DNA of 64,000 nucleotides from Sanguibacter keddieii DSM 10542 (lineage in GTDB: Bacteria; Actinomycetota; Actinomycetes; Actinomycetales; Cellulomonadaceae): contig NC_013521.1 in the NCBI RefSeq assembly GCF_000024925.1, forward strand, positions 558,001-622,000, read 5' to 3'. This document shows, piece after piece, positions 17,322-26,087 of this stretch (its first letter is position 1; every line of letters starts with the position of its first letter). Below the pieces are notes generated by a model. It was not told where the DNA came from, searched no databases, and saw only the letters and a list, made by a program, of their open reading frames with translations. The position numbers and the translations under genes were made by a program.

Positions 17322-18263
17322 TCAGCCGTGCGTCGACGGCACCGCGGCGGCAGGCAGTGCGGCGGCAGGCAGGGCGGCGACGGCCTGCTCGGCGAGCGCG
17401 CCGGCCTCCTCGAGGTCGAGCGCGCGGTCGACGACCGCCCCCACGAGCCCGAGGTGCAGGGTCTCTCCCTGCGCGACGGTCCGGGTGCGGTCCCACGCGA
17501 CGGCCGGACCTGCACCGTCGTACTCGGTAGCCCGCAGGAACCACGGCAGGACGGTCCCGGTCTGGGCGAGGACGAGGGTGACGGCCTCGGTGCCGCGGTG
17601 CTGGACGAAGGCCACCCACGGGCTCGTCGAGCCGTGCGCTCGGTCCTCGCCCTCGCCCTCGACGCTGAGCACCTGCCGGGAGTCGGCGGCGCCGAGCCTC
17701 CAGAGGACCCCGCCGTACCCGGCGCCGACCCGGCCGTTCGTGGCCGGGCTGTCGAAGGCGAGGTCCTTCTCGGAGGCGAGCAGGTCGCTGGACCAGCCGA
17801 GCGCCCAGGCACCGCCCGTCAGGTCGACGGCGGTCACCTGGCGGCGCTCGCGGAGCAGCGGGACGCCGTGCTCGTCGAGGTACACGAGGTGCTGGACCAG
17901 GTGCGGCCCCTCGAGGTCGGTCGAGAGGGGCTGCTGCCGCCCGTGGTTGTCGAGCAGGGTCGAGCCCTGGTCCCGCACGTAGGTGCGCCCGCCCCAGAAG
18001 CTGGTCCCGTCGACGACGGGCAGTGCCATCGACACCCCCATGTGGTGGACGTGGTCGGCCGGCCGGACGTCGGTGAGCGGTGTCCCGGCGGTCGAGCGCA
18101 CGGGGTGCAGGTACGGGCGCGGCGACGCCGACGGCTCCATGTCGCTGCCGTCGCGGTACTCGGCGAGGACGGTGTGGTCCCGGACGAGGCGCGCGCCGTG
18201 CTGGCCGTCCGGCTGCCAGGTGGCGCTGCTCGGGGAGGGGGTGGGGCTGTCGGGCGGGGTCAT
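17322..18263 (-). CDS. DUF6807 (PmoA-like) family protein, copy 2
   Basis: A 313-residue paralogue of the proteins at 13947 and 58751. Conserved patches are PYLHPVRSTAG, RPADHVHHMGVSMA, DGTSFWGGRTYVRDQG, NHGRQ, AGYGGVLWR and SPWVAF. It looks cytoplasmic. It sits directly after the sugar-binding lipoprotein gene, separated by a strong hairpin, and before a Gfo/Idh/MocA dehydrogenase. This context repeats at 57552-59764. The Ala-rich C-terminal tail contains short repeats (ALPAAALPAAAVP). The role is probably in processing an imported sugar, but the chemistry is unknown. Confidence 0.8.
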   Translation of the reverse strand: MTPPDSPTPSPSSATWQPDGQHGARLVRDHTVLAEYRDGSDMEPSASPRPYLHPVRSTAGTPLTDVRPADHVHHMGVSMALPVVDGTSFWGGRTYVRDQGSTLLDNHGRQQPLSTDLEGPHLVQHLVYLDEHGVPLLRERRQVTAVDLTGGAWALGWSSDLLASEKDLAFDSPATNGRVGAGYGGVLWRLGAADSRQVLSVEGEGEDRAHGSTSPWVAFVQHRGTEAVTLVLAQTGTVLPWFLRATEYDGAGPAVAWDRTRTVAQGETLHLGLVGAVVDRALDLEEAGALAEQAVAALPAAALPAAAVPSTHG

Positions 18264-18300
18264 GCGGTGTCACCTCGTCGGTTCGCGGGGGTGTGGTGGT

Positions 18301-18348
18301 GCGACGCGCCAGGCGCCCGGGGCGGGCGGCCCGCGCCTGGCGCGTCGC
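18301..18348 (-). terminator. Intra-operon stem-loop after the sugar-binding protein gene
   Basis: Perfect 16-bp inverted repeat (GCGACGCGCCAGGCGC and complement) with a 16-base GC-rich loop, located 8 bases after the binding-protein stop and 37 bases before the next start. In ABC operons such hairpins act as partial terminators or RNA stabilisers, giving more binding protein than downstream enzymes. Confidence 0.7.
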
Positions 18349-18356
18349 GGCGGGTG

Positions 18357-19709
18357 TCAGGAGACGGCGGTCTGCAGCTCGGCCTCGAAGCGCTCGGCGG
18401 CCTCCTGCGGGGTGATGCGCTCGAAGAAGACCTCGGAGGCGAGGCGCAGCATGATGTCGGGCATCGAGCCGGCGCCGGCCGGCGGGACGGACGGCGAGGC
18501 GACGAGGTCGCCGCGGACCTCGGTGAGGAAGGTGGCGGCCGCCTGGTCGGAGGCCTCGAGGTCGTCCTGGATGGCCTCCAGCACGTCGTTGTTCACGGGG
18601 AGCCCGCGGTCCGAGAGGATGAGCTCGCCGGCCTCGGGGTCGTTGACGAGGAAGTCGACGAGCTTCGCGGCGGCGGCCTGCTTCGCGGGGTTGGACGAGG
18701 ACGAGACGCCGTAGTTCATCGCGGCCTTGAGGTACATGCCGGGCTGGTCGAGCTCGGTCTCGCCCGGGAAGCGGAGCAGCTGCAGCTCGCGCCCGGAGGC
18801 GTTCGACAGCGCGGAGAGCTGGTTCGACCAGAAGGCGGACATGGCGCCGGTGTTGGTCGCGACGAGGGACTGCTCGACGCCGGCGGCCTGGATCTCCTCG
18901 GAGGTCGCGGCGGGCGCGATCGCGCCGGCCTGCTGCAGGTCGAGGATCTGCTGGTACCAGGCGGCGACGTTCTCGGTGCTGAAGCCGAGCTGACCGTCGG
19001 CGGTGAACAGCGACTCGCCGTTCTGGCGCAGCCAGATCTGCAGGGCCGGGTCGAGGAACCCGTAGTTCTGCACGCCGTAGACGCCCGAGTCGCTGGCTGC
19101 GGCGACGTCGGTCGCGAAGGTGGAGAACTCGTCCCAGGTCCAGGTGGTGTCGTCCGGCATGGCGACGCCGGAGTCGGCGACCACCTGCGGGTCGACCACG
19201 AGGGCGTGGACGTTGACGCCCGAGGGGAGCGCGTAGAGCGTGCCGTCGATCCTGCCGAGGTCGACGTAGTCGGTGTCGATGCCGTCGAGCGAGATGTCGA
19301 GCTCTTCGAGGTCGGTGATCACGCCGTTCTCGGCGTACTCGGCGATGTACCGCTCCTCGAGGGTGATGACGTCGGGCGCGTCCCCGCCGGCGACCGAGGT
19401 GTTGAGGCGGTCGAAGTAGCCGTTCCAGGCGGTGAAGTCGGCCTGGACGGTGATGCCGGGGTTCTTCTCCTCGAAGAGGTCGAGGGCCTCCTGCGTCACG
19501 CGGTGGCGGGTGTCGGACCCCCACCAGGCGAACCGGATGGTGACGTCGCCGTCTGCCGCGGCGTCGTCGTCGCCGCCCGAGCTGCCGCAGGCGGTGAGGA
19601 CGAGGGTCGCGGCGAGGGCGACCGCGGTCGTGCGGGTCAGCCGGGAGCGTGCCGCGGCACCGGGTGCGGCGGGCAGTGCTGCGGAGGTCTTCCGAGGGCG
19701 CAAGAACAT
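18357..19709 (-). CDS. ABC sugar transporter substrate-binding lipoprotein
   Basis: A 450-residue extracellular binding protein of the COG1653 (family 1) type. The signal peptide has a long basic N-region and ends in the lipobox LVLTAC, so Cys41 carries the lipid. It opens with TIRFAWWGSDTRHRVTQEALDLFEEKNPGI, the usual start of oligosaccharide-binding proteins, and has the C-terminal NPAKQAAAAKLVDFLVNDPEAG segment. It is encoded after its two permeases; no ATPase gene is present, as is usual where a shared MsiK-type ATPase serves many importers. The substrate is likely a pectin-derived oligosaccharide, judged from neighbours. Confidence 0.93.
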   Translation of the reverse strand: MFLRPRKTSAALPAAPGAAARSRLTRTTAVALAATLVLTACGSSGGDDDAAADGDVTIRFAWWGSDTRHRVTQEALDLFEEKNPGITVQADFTAWNGYFDRLNTSVAGGDAPDVITLEERYIAEYAENGVITDLEELDISLDGIDTDYVDLGRIDGTLYALPSGVNVHALVVDPQVVADSGVAMPDDTTWTWDEFSTFATDVAAASDSGVYGVQNYGFLDPALQIWLRQNGESLFTADGQLGFSTENVAAWYQQILDLQQAGAIAPAATSEEIQAAGVEQSLVATNTGAMSAFWSNQLSALSNASGRELQLLRFPGETELDQPGMYLKAAMNYGVSSSSNPAKQAAAAKLVDFLVNDPEAGELILSDRGLPVNNDVLEAIQDDLEASDQAAATFLTEVRGDLVASPSVPPAGAGSMPDIMLRLASEVFFERITPQEAAERFEAELQTAVS

Positions 19710-19810
19710 GGCGTGAGTTCCGTTCTCTGGGTGTGCGGGACGGCTCTGTCCCGCCGGTCAGGTGTGCGGTTCGGTCGGGTGCTGCTGGGTGACGGGTGCT
19801 GCGTGGTGGG

Positions 19811-20749
19811 CTACTTGATGCCGGTGGTCGCGATGCCCTTGACGAGGTACTTCTGGCCGAAGAGGAAGACCAGGAAGATCGGGACGAGGGACACGACGGA
19901 CATGGCGAACATCGAGCCCCACGAGCTCTCGCCCGTGGAGTCGAGGAACGCGCTGAGGGCGATCGGCACCGTGTACATCTCGGGCCGGGTGAGGAAGATG
20001 AGCTGGGAGAAGAAGTCGTTCCACGTCCAGATGAACGTGAAGATCGCGGTGGTGGCCAGGGCCGGGACGGCGAGCGGCATCATGATCTGCGCGTAGATGC
20101 GTCCGTGGCCGCAGCCGTCGATGCGCGCGGCGTCGTCGAGCTCGCGGGGGATCCCGCGGAAGAACTGGACCATGAGGAAGATGAAGAACGCGTCCGTGGC
20201 CAGCAGCTTCGGCAGGATCAACGGCCAGAAGGTGTTGATGAGGTCGAGCTGGGAGAACATCACGTACTGCGGGACGATGATCACGTGGATCGGCAGCATG
20301 ATCGTCAGCAGCATGATGGCGAACCACCACTTGCGGCCGCGGAACTCGAGCCGCGCGAAGGCGTAGGCGGCCATCGAGCAGGTGAGCAGGTTGCCGACGA
20401 GCGAGCCGGCGACGACGATCGCGGAGTTGATCATGTACCGGCCGAAGGGGCTCGCGAGGGCGTCCCAGCCGCCGGTGTAGTTGTCCCAGTCGATGGCGTT
20501 GGGGATGAGCCCGGTCTCGCGGAAGATCAGGGCGTCAGGCTTGAGGGAGCTCGAGACCATCCACAGCAGCGGGTACAGCATGAGGATCGCGAAGAGCACG
20601 AGCCCGACGTGGCGCACGACCGAACGGGTGCTGCGCCGCCAGGGGGGCCGCGCGGTGCGCGTCTTCCCGGCCGGGGGACTGCCCGGCGACGGTGCCGGGG
20701 GAGTGGTCTGCTCGGTGGGCGCGGCGTGGCGCGCTGCGGTGTCAGTCAT
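19811..20749 (-). CDS. ABC sugar transporter permease (MalG type)
   Basis: A 312-residue inner-membrane permease with six helices. The EAA loop that contacts the ATPase is FRGIPRELDDAARIDGCGHGRIYAQIMMPL. The end KGIATTGIK is typical of MalG-type subunits. The N-terminal 35 residues are a Pro/Ala/Thr-rich cytoplasmic leader. It overlaps the preceding permease gene by eight bases and is followed after about 100 bases by the binding protein gene. Confidence 0.95.
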   Translation of the reverse strand: MTDTAARHAAPTEQTTPPAPSPGSPPAGKTRTARPPWRRSTRSVVRHVGLVLFAILMLYPLLWMVSSSLKPDALIFRETGLIPNAIDWDNYTGGWDALASPFGRYMINSAIVVAGSLVGNLLTCSMAAYAFARLEFRGRKWWFAIMLLTIMLPIHVIIVPQYVMFSQLDLINTFWPLILPKLLATDAFFIFLMVQFFRGIPRELDDAARIDGCGHGRIYAQIMMPLAVPALATTAIFTFIWTWNDFFSQLIFLTRPEMYTVPIALSAFLDSTGESSWGSMFAMSVVSLVPIFLVFLFGQKYLVKGIATTGIK

Positions 20750-21671
20750 TGTAGAAGACCCAATACCTCGAGGCGAAGAAGTTCACGGCGGTGAGGCCCG
20801 CGATGATGGCGAGCAGCAGCCAGGCCATGGCCGACGCGTAGCCCATGTTGAGGTTCCGGAAACCCTCCTGGTACAGGTACAGCGTGTAGAAGAGGGTCGA
20901 GTCGGCGGGGCCGCCCGTGCCGCCCGAGACCACGTAGGCCTGCGTGAAGCTCTGGAACGAGTTGATGACCTGCAGGACCAGGTTGAAGAAGATGATCGGC
21001 GTGAGCAGCGGGATCGTCACGGACCGGAACTGCTGCAGCTTGCTCGCGCCGTCGAGGGATGCCGCCTCGTAGTACATGTCGGGGATCTGGCGCAGCCCGG
21101 CGAGGAAGATGACCATCGGGGCGCCGAACATCCAGACCTGCAGGATGACCAGGGTGCCGAGCGCGTAGTCGGGGTGCGAGACCCAGCCCTGCCCCTCGAT
21201 GCCGAACCAGCCGAGCACCATGTTGACGAGCCCGTTGGACCCGAACACCTGCCGCCAGAGGATCGCGATGGCGACCGAGCCGCCCATGAGCGAGGGCAGG
21301 TAGAACGCGGAGCGGTAGAAGGACAGGCCGCGCATCCCGCGGTCGAGCAGGAGCGCGAGGCCGAGGGCGGCGGCGAGCTGCAGCGGCACGGAGATCGCGA
21401 CGTACACGAGGGTGACCCAGAGCGCCTGGTGCAGGCGGGTGTCCTCGAGCATCCGGGAGAAGTTGTCGAGGCCGACGAACTCGGGGGCCCGCAGCAGGTT
21501 GTAGTCGGTGAAGGACAGGTAGCCCGAGGCGAGGAGCGGTCCGGCGGTGATGAGCGCCAGGCCGAGGAACCACGGGGCGAGGAAGAAAGCGGCGGCGCGG
21601 CCGTCGCCCTTGCGGGTGGGGGTCGCCGCTCCGCGCTTGCGGAGCGTGCTGAGCTCGTTGAGCGCGCTCAC
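20742..21671 (-). CDS. ABC sugar transporter permease (MalF type)
   Basis: A 309-residue permease with six helices, the first gene of the importer operon. The coupling motif is LRQIPDMYYEAASLDGASKLQQFRSVTIPLLTP. FVVSGGTGGP-type sequence (AYVVSGGTGGPADSTLFYTLYLY) before the last helices is typical of the UgpA/MalF class. The upstream 314-base divergent intergenic region holds two LacI-type operators, the closer one about 130 bases away. Confidence 0.95.
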   Translation of the reverse strand: MSALNELSTLRKRGAATPTRKGDGRAAAFFLAPWFLGLALITAGPLLASGYLSFTDYNLLRAPEFVGLDNFSRMLEDTRLHQALWVTLVYVAISVPLQLAAALGLALLLDRGMRGLSFYRSAFYLPSLMGGSVAIAILWRQVFGSNGLVNMVLGWFGIEGQGWVSHPDYALGTLVILQVWMFGAPMVIFLAGLRQIPDMYYEAASLDGASKLQQFRSVTIPLLTPIIFFNLVLQVINSFQSFTQAYVVSGGTGGPADSTLFYTLYLYQEGFRNLNMGYASAMAWLLLAIIAGLTAVNFFASRYWVFYND

Positions 21672-21801
21672 CGTCGCACCGGTGGTTCTCGGTGGGCGGC
21701 TGGTGCCGCGGCGGGGGTCGGCATGGGTGCTCCTGATCTCGTCGTTGAGGAGGTGGACACGGTCAGCCCGAGGGCTGTGGTCGGGCTCCTCGCTGCTCTG
21801 C

Positions 21802-21817
21802 GAGAAACCGATTTCTC
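21802..21817. promoter_or_regulatory. LacI-type operator (site 2)
   Basis: GAGAAACCGATTTCTC, a 16-base palindrome with one mismatched pair around the central CG. Same core as sites at 15997 and 21890. Likely target of the LacI protein encoded at 15942. Confidence 0.7.
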
Positions 21818-21889
21818 CGATGGAACCACACGAGGGGGGTCGAGGTCCAGGGGGCTGGTGGTCGAGCCTGCCGTGTCCTACGATGTTCG

Positions 21890-21905
21890 TGGAAACCGGT
21901 TACCC
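21890..21905. promoter_or_regulatory. LacI-type operator (site 3)
   Basis: TGGAAACCGGTTACCC, sharing AAACCGrTT with site 2. It lies about 80 bases before the Gfo/Idh/MocA gene at 21986, in position to control that promoter. Confidence 0.65.
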
Positions 21906-21985
21906 GAAGAACGCCCTCGAGCCCTGCACCGGAGCAGCCCTCGACGGGCGCCCGAGGTGCCTGCCGCCCGACGAGAGGTTCACCG

Positions 21986-23410
21986 ATGAGCTCCGCACCG
22001 TCCGTCCCCGTCCGCCGCTACGCCGTCGTCGGCACGGGGTCGCGCGCCGGCATGTACGTCCGCTCGATGCTCGGTGCGCACGCCGACGTCGCAGCACCCG
22101 TCGCGTGGTGCGACACCAACGAGGTCCGCATGGACGTGTACGACGCGCTGCTCGCCGAGCACGGCGTCGCACCGCTGCCGCGCTACGCGCCCGACGCCTT
22201 CACCGCGCTGCTCGACGAGCAGCGCCCGGACGTCGTCGTCGTGACCTCTCCCGACAGCACGCACACCCGCTACGTGGTCGAGGCGCTCGACCGCGGGGTC
22301 GACGTGGTCTGCGAGAAGCCCATGACCATCGACGTCGAGGGTCTGCAGGCCATCACGGAGGCGGCAGGGCGCTCGACGGCCCAGCTGGTCGTCACCTTCA
22401 ACTACCGGTACTCGCCGCGCAACAGCGAGGTCCGACGGCTGATCTCCGAGGGAGCAGTCGGTGACGTCACCTCGGTGACCTTCGAGTGGCTGCTCGACAC
22501 CGTGCACGGGGCGGACTACTTCCGGCGCTGGCACCGCGACAAGTCGCTCTCCGGAGGGCTCGGCGTCCACAAGTCGACGCACCACGTGGACCTCGTCAAC
22601 TGGTGGGTGGGGGACGTCCCCGAGACCGTCTCCGCCCTGGGGTCCCTCGCGTTCTACGGCGACGAGCGCGCGTCCGAACGCGGGCTCGGGCCGCGCCCCG
22701 CGCGCGGTCGCGACGGCGCGGACGACGACCCCTTCGCCCTCGACATGGCGGCCGACGACACCCTGCGCCGCCTCTACCTCGAGGCGGAGGGCTCCGACGG
22801 GTACGTCCGCGACCAGGACGTCTTCGCGCCGGGCGTGACCATCGAGGACAACCTCGCGGTCCTCGTGGGCTACCGCGGCGGACCGGTGCTCACCTACTCC
22901 CTCAACGCGCACAGCCCCTGGGAGGGCTACCGCGTCGCGATCAACGGGACGCAGGGTCGGCTCGAGCTCGACGTCGTCGAGCGCACCCACGTGCACCCGG
23001 GCTCGGCGGGCAAGATGCTCGGGCCCGACGGCAAGAAGGCCCCGGTCGTCGACCCGAGCGTCACCCACGTGGACGGCGAGGGCGGCGCCCGGACCTTCGG
23101 CTCGCGGCTGGTGCTCCAGCGCCACTGGGAGCAGGCCGAGGAGCTCGAGATCCCCGAGGGCGCCGGCGCGCACGGTGGCGGCGACGCGATGCTCCTCGAC
23201 GACGTCTTCCGCGGGCCGGGCGAGGACCCGCTGCGCCGGCAGGCACGCTACGTCGACGGGGTGCGCAGCGTGATCGTCGGCATCGCCGCGAACGAGTCGC
23301 TGCGCACCGGCCAGACGGTACGGCTGGGTGACCTCGGCGTCGCGCTCGACGACGACGGCGCCCAGAGTTCGCAGACCTCAGAACCGCGCGCCGTCTCTGC
23401 GGGGGTGTGA
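21986..23410 (+). CDS. Gfo/Idh/MocA-family dehydrogenase, long subfamily
   Basis: A 474-residue NAD(P)-dependent oxidoreductase. Rossmann start RYAVVGTGSRAGMYV, catalytic Lys in CEKPMT, and a long C-terminal domain with FNYRYSPRNSEVR, HGADYFRRWHRDK, SGGLGVHKSTHHVDLVNWW (probable catalytic His) and YVRDQDVF. The protein at 56074 shares all these motifs and is a close paralogue. Family members oxidise a sugar hydroxyl to a ketone, or the reverse. It is the first gene of a two-gene unit with the altronate dehydratase (3-base gap) and lies behind LacI operators, so it should act on the same imported sugar. Confidence 0.9.
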   Translation: MSSAPSVPVRRYAVVGTGSRAGMYVRSMLGAHADVAAPVAWCDTNEVRMDVYDALLAEHGVAPLPRYAPDAFTALLDEQRPDVVVVTSPDSTHTRYVVEALDRGVDVVCEKPMTIDVEGLQAITEAAGRSTAQLVVTFNYRYSPRNSEVRRLISEGAVGDVTSVTFEWLLDTVHGADYFRRWHRDKSLSGGLGVHKSTHHVDLVNWWVGDVPETVSALGSLAFYGDERASERGLGPRPARGRDGADDDPFALDMAADDTLRRLYLEAEGSDGYVRDQDVFAPGVTIEDNLAVLVGYRGGPVLTYSLNAHSPWEGYRVAINGTQGRLELDVVERTHVHPGSAGKMLGPDGKKAPVVDPSVTHVDGEGGARTFGSRLVLQRHWEQAEELEIPEGAGAHGGGDAMLLDDVFRGPGEDPLRRQARYVDGVRSVIVGIAANESLRTGQTVRLGDLGVALDDDGAQSSQTSEPRAVSAGV

Positions 23411-23413
23411 CCC

Positions 23414-24991
23414 GTGACGACCACCCCCCACGCCGGCCTCGCGGCCGAGCAGCTCGACCTCGCCGACGTCCTCCTCGTGCTGCGCGAGGGCGACGACGTC
23501 GCGGTGACCACCCGTGACCTGCGACCGGGCACCGTGCTGCGGAGCAGCGGTGCGGGTGCGGTGGGCCTCGAGGTGCTCGACAGCGTCCCGCGCGGCCACA
23601 AGATCGCCCTCGTCGACATCCCGGAGGGTGCGCAGGTCCGCAAGTACGGCCAGTCGATCGGCGTCGCGACCCGGCCGGTCTCGGCGGGCCAGCACGTGCA
23701 CGCCCACAACCTCGGCATGGACCTGGCGGAGCGCGAGCACGAGTTCGCGACCGTGCACCACGAGCTCCCCGAGCCGTCCGGGCCGCGTCCCACCTTCGAG
23801 GGCTACCGGCGTGCCGGCGGGCGGGTCGGTACCCGGAACTACATCGGCATCCTCACCTCCGTGAACTGCTCGGCGAGCACCGCGAAGATGATCGCCGACC
23901 AGTTCCGCGGCCCGGTGCTCGACGAGCACGAGCACGTCGACGGCGTCATGGCCCTCACGCACGACTCGGGCTGCGGCCTGGTGCCGGTGAGCGAGGGCGC
24001 GCAGATGCTCGTGCGCACCCTCAAGGGTTATGCGGAGCACCCGAACTTCGCCGGGATCCTCGTGGTCGGGCTCGGCTGCGAGATGATCGCGGTCGGCTCG
24101 CTCCTCGACGGCCTCGACCTCTCGCCCGACACCGTGGTCCAGCACCTCACCATCCAGGAGTCCGGCGGCATCCGCGCCACCGTGCGCCAGGGCGTGGCAG
24201 CGGTCCGCGCGATGCTCCCGGACGTCGACTCCCGTCGCCGCGAGACCTGCGACGTCTCCGAGCTGGTGGTCGGGCTCAACTGCGGTGGTTCCGACGGGTA
24301 CTCGGGCATCACCGCGAACCCGGCGCTCGGCGTCGCCTCCGACCTGCTCGTCTCCTACGGCGCGACCACCGTGCTGGCCGAGACCCCCGAGGTGTTCGGC
24401 GCAGAGCACCTGCTCACGCGTCGTGCCGTCAGCGAGGAGGTGGGCCGCCGGCTGCTGGACCGCATCGACTGGTGGCAGGACTACGCCGCGGCTGGCGGAG
24501 GGTCTCTCGACAACAACCCGTCGCCCGGCAACAAGGCCGGCGGGCTCACCACCATCCTCGAGAAGTCTCTCGGTGCGGTCGCCAAGGGCGGCCAGGCCGA
24601 CCTCGTCGAGGTGTACCGGTACGCCGACCGCATCACCGCCAAGGGCTTCTGCTTCATGGACACCCCGGGCTACGACCCGGTGTCGGTGACGGGGCTCATC
24701 GCGGGCGGCTCGACGGTGGTCTGCTTCACGACGGGGCGCGGCTCGGTGCTCGGCGCCAAGCCCACGCCGTCGCTCAAGCTCGCGACCAACAGCGAGCTCT
24801 ACGCGCGGCAGGCCGAGGACATCGACATCAACTGCGGTCGCATCGTCGACGGCACCGCGACGCTCGAGGAGGTCGGTCGGGAGATCTTCGGCGAGATCCT
24901 CGCCGTCGCGTCGGGCAAGGAAACGGTCTCGGAGGACCTCGACCTCGGCCAGGACGAGTTCATCCCGTGGCAGCTCGGGACGGTCACCTGA
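23414..24991 (+). CDS. uxaA: Altronate dehydratase family protein
   Basis: A 525-residue cytoplasmic enzyme of the UxaA/GarD family, Fe2+-dependent, which dehydrates D-altronate to 2-keto-3-deoxygluconate. The N-terminal SAF domain (about 15-105, VPRGHKIALVDIPEGAQVRKYGQSIG) is followed by a linker and the catalytic domain with GYRRAGGRVGTRNYIGIL, HDSGCG, GLNCGGSDGYSGITANPALG and DNNPSPGNKAGGLTTI. All match full-length UxaA. The GTG start follows the Gfo stop by 3 bases. Galactarate or another aldonate remains possible as substrate, but the nearby uxaC and uxuB-like genes favour uronate catabolism. Confidence 0.92.
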   Translation: MTTTPHAGLAAEQLDLADVLLVLREGDDVAVTTRDLRPGTVLRSSGAGAVGLEVLDSVPRGHKIALVDIPEGAQVRKYGQSIGVATRPVSAGQHVHAHNLGMDLAEREHEFATVHHELPEPSGPRPTFEGYRRAGGRVGTRNYIGILTSVNCSASTAKMIADQFRGPVLDEHEHVDGVMALTHDSGCGLVPVSEGAQMLVRTLKGYAEHPNFAGILVVGLGCEMIAVGSLLDGLDLSPDTVVQHLTIQESGGIRATVRQGVAAVRAMLPDVDSRRRETCDVSELVVGLNCGGSDGYSGITANPALGVASDLLVSYGATTVLAETPEVFGAEHLLTRRAVSEEVGRRLLDRIDWWQDYAAAGGGSLDNNPSPGNKAGGLTTILEKSLGAVAKGGQADLVEVYRYADRITAKGFCFMDTPGYDPVSVTGLIAGGSTVVCFTTGRGSVLGAKPTPSLKLATNSELYARQAEDIDINCGRIVDGTATLEEVGREIFGEILAVASGKETVSEDLDLGQDEFIPWQLGTVT

Positions 24992-25078
24992 CGCGAGACC
25001 GGGCGTGCCGTTCGGTGCGTCGAGCTGGTCGGTCTGTCAGGGGGCAGACGCGGCCGCACCCGATGTGTGTATTGATTG

Positions 25079-25101
25079 TCGATAACATCGATGATCGATA
25101 A
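25079..25101. promoter_or_regulatory. Repeated TCGATAA elements before the DUF2975 gene
   Basis: Two TCGATAA copies at 25079-25085 and 25095-25101, with ATCGAT between them, form an imperfect inverted repeat in an AT-rich patch 10 to 32 bases before the start codon. It is a plausible operator for the XRE regulator encoded at 25790. Confidence 0.45.
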
Positions 25102-25110
25102 GGGGGCGTC

Positions 25111-25803
25111 ATGAAGACCGAGGTGACCAGCGAGACGACAGTCCGGCCGGCAGGGGGCCGGTCCCGGCGAGGGGTCTGGGTCGGCAGGCTGGTGACGACC
25201 GGCGTGGTCGCCGTCGCCGTCCTCACGGTCCTGGGAGACCTCGTGAGGACGGTCGTCACGAGCACCGGCCGCGTGCTGGTCACCTTCGGCGGTGCGGACC
25301 CGCGCCTCCGCCTGTCCGACCTGCCGCAGATGATCCAGGCCGACCTCCGCGAGGGGGCGACCGGCACCCTCGCGGACCTCGACCTCGGGATGCGCCTGCT
25401 CGGCGCTGCGCCGTCCCTCGTCCATGCGGTCACCGTCGCGCTCGCGGCCTGGTTGCTGCTGCGGGTGCTGCGCGGCATCTCGGGCGGGACGCCTTTCAGC
25501 CCTCGTGTGCTCGGCAGCTGGAGCCGACTGTCCGTCGTGCTCCTCGCCGGCGGCCTGCTGCACGCGCTCCTCGAGACTGCAGCGGTCGTCTACCTCAGCT
25601 CTCGCATCGGGCTGCTCTTCGGGGTCGGACGGGTGACGTCGGAGCAGAGCGAGGCCTTCCTCGGTGGCGACTACCAGGGGATCGGCATCGACGTGCCGCA
25701 CTGGCCGGTCCCGGTCCTGGTCGCCGGCCTCGTCGCGCTCGCCCTCACCACCGCCTTCCGTGCGGGCGCCCGGCTCGAGAGGGACGTCGATGGCGTCGTC
25801 TGA
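25111..25803 (+). CDS. DUF2975-like membrane protein
   Basis: A 230-residue protein with four predicted membrane helices (about 25-45, 105-128, 147-168, 198-215). TPFSPRVLGSWSRLSVVLLAGGL resembles the FxxxNVxRLRxIG segment of DUF2975 proteins, which have four helices and are nearly always followed by a YozG-type XRE regulator. That is the case here, with a 14-base overlap. The role is unknown. A strong AAGGGGG ribosome site precedes the ATG, behind the TCGATAA repeats. Confidence 0.7.
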   Translation: MKTEVTSETTVRPAGGRSRRGVWVGRLVTTGVVAVAVLTVLGDLVRTVVTSTGRVLVTFGGADPRLRLSDLPQMIQADLREGATGTLADLDLGMRLLGAAPSLVHAVTVALAAWLLLRVLRGISGGTPFSPRVLGSWSRLSVVLLAGGLLHALLETAAVVYLSSRIGLLFGVGRVTSEQSEAFLGGDYQGIGIDVPHWPVPVLVAGLVALALTTAFRAGARLERDVDGVV

Positions 25804-26047
25804 CCGCACGGACGACGAGCCGCTCGTCGCGCACCGCATCGTCTGCCACCTCGACAGCGCGCTCGCGCGCCGCGGCATGACGCTCACCGAGCTCTCCGAG
25901 CGCACGGGGATCACCATGGCGAACCTGTCGATCCTCAAGAACAACCGGGCCAAGGCCATCCGCTTCACCACGCTGACCCTCGTGTGCGACGCCCTCGGCG
26001 CAACCCCTGCGGAGCTCTTCACGGTGACGCCGCGGGACGAGGGCTGA
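25790..26047 (+). CDS. XRE-family (Cro/CI-like, YozG type) regulator
   Basis: An 85-residue DNA-binding protein consisting almost wholly of one helix-turn-helix domain: [57 protein letters not shown]. This is the YozG/DUF2975-partner subgroup. It overlaps the membrane protein gene by 14 bases, starts at an ATG with GAGAGGGA upstream, and probably regulates its own promoter. Confidence 0.88.
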   Translation: MASSDRTDDEPLVAHRIVCHLDSALARRGMTLTELSERTGITMANLSILKNNRAKAIRFTTLTLVCDALGATPAELFTVTPRDEG

Positions 26048-26056
26048 CGGGCTCTC

Positions 26057-26087
26057 GGGAATGTTCTGACGGCCCGGACGTTATAAT
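26057..26087 (+). promoter_or_regulatory. SigH/SigR-like promoter (and TATAAT) of the sigma factor gene
   Basis: GGGAAT (26057-26062) and GTT (26080-26082) give GGAA-N18-GTT, the consensus of the stress sigma factor SigH/SigR. A perfect TATAAT overlaps it at 26082-26087, so vegetative transcription is also possible. About 190 bases of leader follow, in which I see no gene. Confidence 0.6.

Larger units (their letters stand above)
21672..21985. promoter_or_regulatory. Divergent control region between the importer operon and gfo/uxaA
   Basis: No gene is supported here. The stretch is less GC-rich than its surroundings around 21795-21905 and carries two operator-like palindromes, listed separately. 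It must contain both promoters. Confidence 0.7.

Noticed and set aside
17263-19524. Upstream extension of the Gfo/Idh/MocA gene at 16051 to a 1,157-codon frame
   Set aside because: It overlaps the DUF6807 and binding-protein genes in another frame. A GTG with a ribosome site at 17262 gives a normal family length.
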